From positions 23,440,093 to 23,504,092 of the forward strand of contig NC_090730.1 in the NCBI RefSeq assembly GCF_036898095.1: a DNA stretch of 64,000 nucleotides. The letters run 5' to 3'. Origin of the DNA: Palaemon carinicauda. Its lineage: Eukaryota; Arthropoda; Malacostraca; Decapoda; Palaemonidae. Shown here piece by piece: positions 53,801-64,000 of the stretch. The notes below the pieces were generated by a model. That model was not told the DNA's origin. It saw nothing but the letters and a program-made list of their open reading frames with translations, and made no database searches. The first letter of the stretch is position 1; each line of letters opens with the position of its first letter. The position numbers were made by a program, and so were the translations under genes.

Positions 53801-56800
53801 CACATGAGAAAGAATTTGTACTTCTTGATCAAGGAACATGGCATACTAGGAGAACCATAGCTTCTTCTATATACAGGGTCAGTACCAACCTTTAAGTTCA
53901 CATGAGAAAAAACTTGTACTTCTTCATCAAGGAATATGGCATATTAGAAGAAACATAGCTTCTTTTATATAAAGGGTAAGTACTAGCCCTTATGTTCACA
54001 TGAGAAAGAATTTGTTCTTCTTCATCAAGGAACATAGCATACTAGAAGAACCTTAGCTTCTTCTATATAAAAAGTAAGTACCAGCCCTGATGTTCACATG
54101 AGAAAGAATTTGTACTTCTTCATAGAGCAACATAGCATACTAGAAGAACCTTAGCTTCTTCTATATAAAGGGTAAGTACCAGCCCTTATGTTCACATGAG
54201 AAAGAATTTGTACTTCTTCATCAAGGAACATAGCATACTAGATGAACCTTAGCTTCTTCTATATAAAGGGTCAGTACCAACCCTTATGTTCACATGAGAA
54301 AGAATTTGTACTTCTTGATCAAGGAACATGGCATACTAGAAGAACCATAGCTTCTTCTATATACAGGGTCAGTACCAACCTTTATGTTCACATGAGAAAA
54401 AACTTGTACTTCTTCATCAAGGAACATGGCATACTAGAAGAACCATAGCTTCTTCTATATACAGGGTCAGTACCAACCCTTATGTTCACATGAGAAAGAA
54501 TTTGTACTTCTTCATCAGGAACATGGCATACTAGAAGAACCTTAGCTTCTTCTATATACAGGGTCAGTACCAACCTTGATGTTCACATGAGAAAAAACTT
54601 GTACTTCTTCATCAAGGAACATGGCATACTAGAAGAAACTTAGCTTCTTCTATATAAAGGGTAAGTACCAGCCCTTATGTTCACATGAGAAAGAATTTGT
54701 ACTTTTTGATCAAGGAAGAGACATACTTGAAGAACCTTAGCTTCTTCTATATAAGGGTAAGTACCAACCCTGATGTTCACACGAGAAAGAATTTGTACTT
54801 CTTCATAGAGGAACTTAGCATACTAAAAGAAGCTTAGCTTCTTCTATATATAGGGTCAGTACCAACCCTTATGTTCACATGAGAAAGAATTTGTACTTCT
54901 TCATCAAGGAACATGGCATACTAGAAGAACCTTAGCTTCTTCTATATACAGGGTCAGTACCAACCCTTATGTTCACATGAGAAAAATTTGTACTTCTTCA
55001 TCAAGGAACATGGCATACTAGAAGAAACTTAGCTTCTTCTATATAAAGGGTAAGTACCAGCCCTTATGTTCACATGAGAAAGAATTTGTACTTTTTGATC
55101 AAGGAAGAGACATACTAGAAGAACCTTAGCTTCTTCTATATAAGGGTAGTACCAGCCCTTATGTTCACATGAGAAAGAATTTGTACTTCTTCATAGAAGA
55201 ACATAGCATACTAGAAGAACCTTAGCTTCTTCTATATAAAGGGTCAGTACCAGCCCTTATGTTCATATATGAAAGAATTTGTACTTCTTCATCAAGGAAC
55301 ATAGCATACTAGAAGAACCTTAGCTTCTCTATATACAGGGTCAGTACCAGCCCTTATGTTCACTTGAGAAAGAGTTTGTACTTATTCATCAAGGAACATA
55401 GCATACTAAAAGAACCTTAGCTTCTTCTATATACAGTGTCAGTACCAACCCTTATGTTCACTCGAGAAAGAGTTTGTACTTCTTCATCAAGGAACATAGC
55501 ATACTTGAAGAAACTTAGCTTCTTCTATATAAAGGGTCAGTACCAGCCCTTATGTTCACATGAGAAAGAATTTGTACTTCTTCATCAAGGAACATAGTAT
55601 ACTTGAAGAAACTTAGCTTCTTCTATATAAAGGGTCAGTACCAGCCCTTATGTTCACTTGAGAAAGAATTTGTACTTCTTTCGTCAAGGAACATAGCATT
55701 CTCGAAGAAACTTAGCTTCTTCTATATACAGGGTCAGTACCAACCCTCATGTTCACTTGAGAAAGAGTTTGTACTTCTTCATCAAGGAACACGGCATACT
55801 AAAAGAAACATAGCTTCTTCTATCTAAAGGGTCAGTACCAACCCTTATGTTCACATGAGAAAGAATTTGTACTTCTTCATCAAGGAACATGGCATACTAG
55901 AAGAACCTTAGCTTCTTCTATATACAGGGTCAGTACCAACCCTTATGTTCACATGAGAAATAATTTGTACTTCATCAAGGAACATAGCATACTAGAAGAA
56001 CCTTAGCTTCTTCTATATACAGGGTTAGACCAACCCTTATGTTCACATGAGAAAGAATTTGTACTTCATCAAGGAAAATAGCATACTAGAAGAACCTTAG
56101 CTTCTTCTATATACAGGGTCAGTACCAACCCTTATGTTCACATGAGAAATAATTTGTACTTCTTCATCAAGGAACATTGCATACTAGATGAACCTTAGCT
56201 TCTTCTATATAAAGGGTCAGTACCAGCCCTTATGTTCATATATGAAAGAATTTGTACTTCTTCATCAAGGAACATAGCAGACTAGAAGAAGCTTAGCTTC
56301 TTTTATATACCGGGTCAGTACCAACCCTTATGTTCACATGAGAAAGAATTTGTACTTCTTCATCAAGGAACATGGCATACTAGAAGAACCTTAGCTTCTT
56401 CTATATAAAGGGGCAGTACCAACCCTTATGTTCACATATGAAGAATTTGTACTTCTTCATCAAGGAACATGGCATACAAGAAGAACCTTAGCTTCTTCTA
56501 TATAAAGGGTCAGTACCAACCCTTATGTTCACATGAGAAAGAATTTGTACTTCTTCATCAAGGAACATAGCATACTAGAAAACTTAGCTTCTTCTATATA
56601 CAGGGTCAGTACCAACCCTTATGTTCACATGAGAAGGAATTTGTACTTCCATCAAGGAACATGGCATACTAGAAGAACCTTAGCTTCTTCTATATACAGG
56701 TCAGTACCAACCCTTATGTTCACATGAGAAATAATTTGTACTTCTTCATCAAGGAACATGGCATACTAGAAGAACCTTAGCTTCTTCTATATTCAGGGTC

Positions 56801-58134
56801 AGTACCAACCCTTATGTTCACATGAGAAAGAGTTTGCACTTCTTCATCAAGGAACATAGCATACTAGAAGAAACTTAGCTTCTTCTATATAAAGGGTCAG
56901 TACCAACCCTTATGTTCACATGAGAAAGAATTTGTACTTGTTCATCAAGGAACATAGCATACTAGAAGAACCTTAGCTTCTTCTATATACAGGGTCAGTA
57001 CCAACCCTTATGTTCACATGAGAAAGAATTTGTACTTCATCAAGGAACATAGCATACTAGAAGAACCTTAGCTTCTTCTATATACAGGGTCAGTACCAAC
57101 CCTTATGTTCACTTGAGAAAGAATTTGTACTTCTTCATCAAGGAACATGCATACTAGAAGAAAATTAGCTTCTTCTATATAAAGGGTCAGTACCAACCCT
57201 TATGTTCACTTGAGAAAGAATTTGTACTTCTTCATCAAGGAACATGCATACTAGAAGAACTTAGCTTCTTCTATCTACAGGTCAGTACCAACCCTTATGT
57301 TCACATGAGAAAGAATTTGTACTTCTTCATCAAGGAACATAGCATACTAGAAGAACCTTAGCTTCTTCTATATACAGGGTCAGTACCAACCCTTATGTTC
57401 ACATGAGAAAGAATTTGTACTTCATCAAGGAACATAGCATACTAGAAGAACCTTAGCTTCTTCTATATACAGGTCAGTACCAACCCTTATGTTCACATGA
57501 GAAAAATTTGTACTTCTTCATCAAGGAACATAGGCATACTAGAAGAACCTTAGCTTCTTCTATATACAGGGTCAGTACCAACCCTTATGTTCACATGAGA
57601 AAGAATTTGTACTTCATCAAGGAACATAGCATACTAGAAGAACCTTAGCTTCTTCTATATACAGGGTCAGTACCAACCCTTATGTTCACTTGAGAAAGAG
57701 TTTGTACTTCTTCATCAAGGAACATGGCATACTAGAAGAAAATTAGCTTCTTCTATATAAAGGGTCAGTACCAACCCTTATGTTCACTTGAGAAAGAGTT
57801 TGTACTTCTTCATCAAGGAACATAGGCATACTAGAAGAACTTAGCTTCTTCTATCTAAGGGTCAGTACCAGCCCTTATGTTCACATGAGAAAGAATTTGT
57901 ACTTCTTCATCAAGGAACATAGCATACTAGAAGAACCTTAGCTTCTTCTATATACAGGGTCAGTACCAACCCTTATGTTCACATGAGAAAGAATTTGTAC
58001 TTCATCAAGGAACATAGCATACTAGAAGAACCTTAGCTTCTTCTATAAACAGGGTCAGTACCAACCCTTATGTTCACATGAGAAAGAATTTGTACTTCTT
58101 CATCAAGGAACATAGCATACTAGAAGAATTTTTG

Positions 58135-60470
58135 CTTCTATATACAGGGTCAATACCAACCCTTATGTTCACATGACAAAGAATCTGTACTTCTTCGTAT
58201 AGGAACATAGCAGACTAGAAGAGCCTCAGCTTCTTCTGTCTACAGGGCCAGCACCAACCCTTATGTTCACATGACAAAGAATCTGTACTTCTTCGTCAAG
58301 GAACATAGCAGGCTAGAAGAACCTTAGCTTCTTCTGTCACAGGGCCAGACCAACCCTTATGTTCACATGAGAAAGAATTTGTACTTCTTCATCAAGGAAC
58401 ATAGCAGACTAGAAGAACCTCAGCTTCTTCTGTCTACAGGGCCAGTACCCAACCCTTATGTTCACATGACAAAAGAATCTGTACTTCTTCGTCAAGGAAC
58501 ATAGCGGGCTAGAAGAACCTCAGCTTCTTCTGTCTACAGGGCCAGTACCAACCCTTATGTTCACATGACAAAAGAATCTGTACTTCTTCGTCAAGGAACA
58601 TAGCGCTAGAAGAACCTCAGCTTCTTCTGTCTACAGGGCCAGCACCAACCCTTATGTTCACATGACAAAAGAATCTGTACTTCTTCGTCAAGGAACATAG
58701 CAGACTAGAAGAAACCTCAGCTTCTTCTGTCTACAGGGCCAGCACCAACCCTTATGTTCACATGACAAAAGAATCTGTACTTCTTCGTCAAGGAACATAG
58801 CAGACTAGAAGAACCTCAGCTTCTTCTGTCTACAGGGCCAGCACCAACCCTTATGTTCACATGAGAAAGAATCTGTACTTCTTCGTCAAGGAACATAGCA
58901 TACTAGACGAACCTCAGCTTCTTCTGTCTACAGGGCCAGTACACCAACCCTTATGTTCACATGACCAAAGAATCTGTACTTCTATCAAGGAACATAGCAG
59001 GCTAGAAGAACCTCAGCTTCTTCTTGTCTACAGGGTGCCAGCACCAACCCTTATGTTCACATGAGAAAGAATTGTACTTCTTCGTCAAGGAACATAGCAG
59101 ACTAGAAGAACCTCAGCTTCTTCTGTCTACAGGGCAGCACCAACCCTTATGTTCACATGACAAAAGAATCTGTACTTCTTTCGTCAAGGAACATAGCAGA
59201 CTAGAAGAACCTCAGCTTCTTCTGTCTACAGGGCCAGCTACCAACCCTTATGTTCACATGACAAAAGAATCTGTACTTCTTTCGTCAAGGAACATAGCAG
59301 CTAGAAGAACCTTAGCTTCTTCGTCTACAGGGCAGTACCAACCCTTATGTTCACATGAGAAAGAATTGTACTTCTTCGTCAAGGAACATAGCAGGCTACA
59401 AAAACCTCAGCTTCTTCTGTCTACAGGGCAGTACCAACCCTTATGTTCACATGACAAAAGATCTGTACTTCTTCGTCAAGGAACATAGTGGCTAGAAGAA
59501 CCTCAGCTTCTTCTATATACAGGGTCAGTACCAACCCTTATGTTCACATGACAAAAGAATCTGTACTTCTTCGTCAAGGAACATAGCATACTAGAAGAAC
59601 CTCAGCTTCTTCTGTATACAGGGCAGCATACCAACCCTTATGTTCACATGACAAAGAATCTGTACTTCTTCGTCAAGGAACATAGCAGACTAGAAGAACC
59701 TCAGCTTCTTCTATCTACAGGGTCAGCACCAACCCTTATGTTCACATGAGAAAGAATTGTACTTCTTCGTCAAGGAACATAGCATACTAGAAGAACCTTA
59801 GCTTCTTCTGTCTACAGGGTCAGTACCAACCCTTATGTTCAATGAGAAAGAATCTGTACTTCTTCGTCAAGGAACATAGCATACTAGACGAACCTTAGCT
59901 TCTTCTACAGGGTCCAGTACCAACCCTTATGTTCACATGAGAAAGAATCTGTACTTCTTCGTCAAGGAACATAGCAGGCTAGAAGAACCTCAGCTTCTTC
60001 TGTCTACAGGGCCAGTACCAACCCTTATGTTCACATGACAAAGAATTGTACTTCTTCGTCAAGGAACATAGCAGACTAGAAGAACCTCAGCTTCTTCTGT
60101 ATACAGGGCCAGCACCAACCCTTATGTTCACATGACAAAAGAATCTGTACTTCTTCGTCAAGGAACATAGCAGACTAGAAGAACCTTAGCTTCTTCTGTC
60201 TACAGGGCCAGCACCAACCCTTATGTTCACATGAGAAAAGAATTGTACTTCTTTCGTCAAGGAACATAGCATACTAGAAGAACCTCAGCTTCTTCTGTCT
60301 ACAGGGCAGTACCAACCCTTATGTTCACATGACAAAAGAATCTGTACTTCTTCGTCAAGGAACATAGCAGGCTAGAAGAACCTCAGCTTCTTCTGTCTAC
60401 AGGGCAGTACCAACCCTTATGTTCACATGACAAAAGATTTGTACTTCTTCGTCAAGGAACATAGCATACT
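58135..60470 (+). repeat. Distinct monomer subfamily zone (GTCTACAGGGCCAG type)
   Basis: Monomers here share CTTCTGTCTACAGGGCCAGC, ACATGACAAAAGAATCTG, TACTTCTTCGTCAAGG and CATAGCAGACTAG. They differ from the flanking type at about eight linked positions. The same subfamily returns at about 63600 and continues to the window end. Confidence 0.9.
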
Positions 60471-63400
60471 AAGAACCTTAGCTTCTTCTATATACAGGGT
60501 CAGTACCAACCCTTATGTTCACATGAGAAAAGAATCTGTACTTCTTCGTCAAGGAACATAGCATACTAGAAGAACCTTAGCTTCTTCTATATACAGGGTC
60601 AGTACCAACCCTTATGTTCACATGAGAAAGAATTTGTACTTCTTCATCAAGGAACATAGCATACTAGAAGAACCTTAGCTTCTTCTATATACAGGGTCAG
60701 TACCAGCCCTTATGTTCACATGAGAAAGAATTTGTACTTCTTCATCAAGGAACATAGCATACTAGAAGAACCTTAGCTTCTTCTATATACAGGGTCAGTA
60801 CCAGCCCTTATGTTCACATGAGAAAGAATTTGTACTTCTTCATCAAGGAACATAGCATACTAGAAGAACCTTAGCTTCTTCTATATACAGGGTCAGTACC
60901 AACCCTTATGTTCACATGAGAAAGAATTTGTACTTCTTCATCAAGGAACATAGCATACTAGAAGAACCTTAGCTTCTTCTATATACAGGGTCAGTACCAA
61001 CCCTTATGTTCACATGAGAAAGAATTTGTACTTCTTCATCAAGGAACATAGCATACTAGAAGAACCTTAGCTTCTTCTATATCAGGGTCAGTACCAACCC
61101 TTATGTTCACATGACAAAGAATTTGTACTTCTTCATCAAGGAACATAGCATACTAGAAGAACCTTAGCTTCTTCTATATACAGGGTCAGTACCAACCCTT
61201 ATGTTCACATGAGAAAGAATTTGTACTTCTTCATCAAGGAACATAGCATACTAGAAGAACCTTAGCTTCTTCTATATACAGGGCAGTACCAACCCTTATG
61301 TTCACATGAGAAAGAATTTGTACTTCTTCATCAAGGAACATAGCATACTAGAAGAACCTTAGCTTCTTCTATCTACAGGGTCAGTACCAACCCTTATGTT
61401 CACATGAGAAAAATTTGTACTTCTTCATCAAGGAACATAGCATACTAGAAGAACCTTAGCTTCTTCTATATACAGGGTCAGTACCAACCCTTATGTTCAC
61501 ATGAGAAAGAATTGTACTTCTCAAGGAACATAGCATACTAGAAGAACCTTAGCTTCTTCTATATACAGGGTCAGTACCAACCCTTATGTTCACATGAGAA
61601 AGAATTTGTACTTCTTCATCAAGGAACATAGCATACTAGAAGAACCTTAGCTTCTTCTATATACAGGGTCAGTACCAACCCTTATGTTCACATGAGAAAG
61701 AATTGTACTTCATCAAGGAACATAGCATACTAGAAGAACCTTAGCTTCTTCTATATACAGGTCAGTACCAACCCTTATGTTCACATGAGAAAGAATTGTA
61801 CTTCTTCATCAAGGAACATAGCAGTACTAGAAGAACCTTAGCTTCTTCTATATACAGGGTCAGTACCAACCCTTATGTTCACATGAGAAAGAATTGTACT
61901 TCATCAAGGAACATAGCATACTAGAAGAACCTTAGCTTCTTCTATATACAGGGTCAGTACCAACCCTTATGTTCACATGAGAAAGAATTTGTACTTCTTC
62001 ATCAAGGAACATAGCATACTAGAAGAACCTTAGCTTCTTCTATATACAGGGTCAGTACCAACCCTTATGTTCACATGAGAAAGAATTTGTACTTCTTTCA
62101 TCAAGGAACATAGCATACTAGAAGAACCTTAGCTTCTTCTATATACAGGGTCAGTACCAACCCTTATGTTCACATGAGAAAGAATTTACTACTTCATCAA
62201 GGAACATAGCATACTAGAAGAACCTTAGCTTCTTCTATATACAGGGCAGTACCAACCCTTATGTTCACATGAGAAAGAATTTGTACTTCATCAAGGAACA
62301 TAGCATACTAGAAGAACCTTAGCTTCTTCTATATACAGGGTCAGTACCAACCCTTATGTTCACATGAGAAAGAATTTGTACTTCATCAAGGAACATAGCA
62401 TACTAGAAGAACCTTAGCTTCTTCTATATACAGGGTCAGTACCAACCCTTATGTTCACATGAAAAAGAATTGTACTTCTCAAGGAACATAGCATACTAGA
62501 AGAACCTCAGCTTCTTCTATATACAGGGTCAGCACCAACCCTTATGTTCACATGAGAAAGAATTTGTACTTCTTCATCAAGGAACATAGCATACTAGAAG
62601 AACCTTAGCTTCTTCTATATACAGGGTCAGTACCAACCCTTATGTTCACATGAGAAAGAATTGTACTTCTTTATCAAGGAACATAGCATACTAGAAGAAC
62701 CTTAGCTTCTTCTATATACAGGGTCAGTACCAACCCTTATGTTCACATGAGAAAGAATCTGTACTTCTTCATCAAGGAACATAGCTACTAGAAGAACCTT
62801 AGCTTCTTCTATATACAGGGTCAGTACCAACCCTTATGTTCACATGAAAAAAGAATTGTACTTCTTCTCAAGGAACATAGCATACTAGAAGAACCTTAGC
62901 TTCTTCTATATACAGGGTCAGTACCAACCCTTATGTTCACATGACAAAAGAGTTTGTACTTCTTCATCAAGGAACATAGCATACTAGAAGAACCTTAGCT
63001 TCTTCTATATACAGAGGTCAACCAACCCTTATGTTCACATGAGAAAGAGTTTGTACTTCTTCATCAAGGAACATAGCATACTAGAAGAACCTTAGCTTCT
63101 TCTATATACAGGGCCAGCACCAACCCTTATGTTCACATGAGAAAGAATTGTACTTCTTCATCAAGGAACATAGCAGACTAGAAGAACCTTAGCTTCTTCT
63201 ACTACAGGGCCAGTACCAACCCTTATGTTCACATGAAAAAATTTGTACTTCTTCATCAAGGAACATAGCATACTAGAAGAACCTTAGCTTCTTCTATATA
63301 CAGGGTCGTACCAACCCTTATGTTCACATGAGAAAGAATTGTACTTCTTCGTCAAGGAACATAGCATACTAGAACCACCTTCTTCTATATACAGGGTCAG

Positions 63401-63600
63401 TACCAACCCTTATGTTCACATGACAAAAGAATCTTATACTTCTCAAGGAACATAGCATACTAGAAGAACCTTAGCTTCTTCTATATACAGGGTCAGTACC
63501 AACCCTTATGTTCACATGAAAAAGAGTTGTACTTCTTCATCAAGGAACATAGCATACTAGAAGAACCTTTTTCTTCTATATACAGGTCAGTACCAACCCT
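60470..63600 (+). repeat. Homogeneous monomer zone (ATATACAGGGTCAGTACCAA type)
   Basis: Roughly 32 monomers nearly identical apart from single-base indels and short losses within TTGTACTTCTTCATC. They lie between two zones of the GTCTACAGGGCCAG subfamily. Confidence 0.85.
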
Positions 63601-64000
63601 TATGTTCACATGACAAAGAATCTGTACTTCTTCGTCAAGGAACATAGCAGACTAGAAGAACCTCAGCTTCTTCTGTCTACAGGGCCAGCACCAACCCTTA
63701 TGTTCACATGACAAAGAATCTGTACTTCTTCGTCAAGGAACATAGCAGTAGAAGAACCTTAGCTTCTTCTGTACAGGGCCAGTACCAACCCTTATGTTCA
63801 CATGACAAAAGAATTGTACTTCTTCATCAAGGAACATAGCAGACTAGAAGAACCTTAGCTTCTTCTGTCTACAGGGCCAGTACCAACCCTTATGTTCACA
63901 TGACAAAAGAATCTGTACTTCTTCGTCAAGGAACATAGCGCTAGAAGAACCTCAGCTTCTTCTGTCTACAGGGCCAGTACCAACCCTTATGTTCACATGA

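Larger units (their letters stand above)
25816..64000 (+). repeat. 98-bp satellite array, about 390 monomers, running off the window
   Basis: The standard monomer is 98 bp: TTCACTTGAGAAAGAGTTTG, TACCTCTTCATCAAGGAACA, TAGCATACTAGAAGAACC, TTAGCTTCTTCTATATACAG and GGTCAGTACCAGCCCTTATG. Every standard monomer has the dyad TAGAAGAA-N7-TTCTTCTA. Because 98 is not a multiple of three, each frame soon meets stops; short open frames such as 33423-33623 are incidental. Variants fall in zones (see the following entries), and several higher-order periods are visible. No CENP-B-like box was recognised. No telomeric repeat or unrelated insertion interrupts the 38 kb. Confidence 0.98.

Noticed and set aside
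25816..64000. CRISPR-like array
   Set aside because: The repeats are contiguous with no unique spacers, the monomer is too long, and the context is eukaryotic.

Overview
This window is repeat DNA from a eukaryotic genome. I find no intact host gene, rRNA, functional tRNA or CRISPR locus. Long CT/GA, AT and AAT microsatellites, tRNA-derived SINEs, decayed non-LTR retrotransposons and several satellite families all point to an arthropod. Several interspersed repeats, such as the family with GGGCTTATAGCATCC near an (AAT)n tail, resemble repeats I associate with decapod crustaceans, especially caridean shrimps. That assignment is an inference from memory and was not searched.

Layout. 1-4210 and about 6085-10900 form a large imperfect inverted duplication around a 500-base run of N (4211-4710). 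Each arm carries, from outside in, a 107-bp minisatellite, a short unique block with two octamer motifs, a pyrimidine/purine tract, CT/GA microsatellites, a broken reverse-transcriptase fragment, a SINE, a fold-back element and a 329-bp element with 9-bp inverted ends. The right-arm minisatellite expands outward to 16680. 16680-18600 holds interspersed repeats, including a 5'-truncated LINE flanked by a perfect 18-bp target-site duplication. 18600-21790 is an 87-bp satellite of about 33 copies, next to diverged copies of the element it probably came from. 21895-23620 is an (AAT)-tailed element with a 356-bp internal segment in four tandem copies. 23880-25660 holds microsatellites, a five-copy 63-bp repeat and a pair of G-rich repeats.

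From 25668 to the end of the window (over 38 kb, about 390 monomers) runs one satellite with a 98-bp monomer. It shows local higher-order repeats (487 bp, 1566 bp and a roughly 3.97-kb duplication), zones of different monomer variants, an 8-bp-stem hairpin in every standard monomer, and an orientation switch at its left edge. This array and the 87-bp satellite are the most noteworthy objects here. Neither shows convincing evidence of coding for protein.

Nothing here works as a pathway. The connecting theme is how repeats arise and spread: target-primed insertion, tandem amplification of a piece of a dispersed element, higher-order duplication, and an inverted duplication that may be real or may come from joining two haplotype contigs at the gap.
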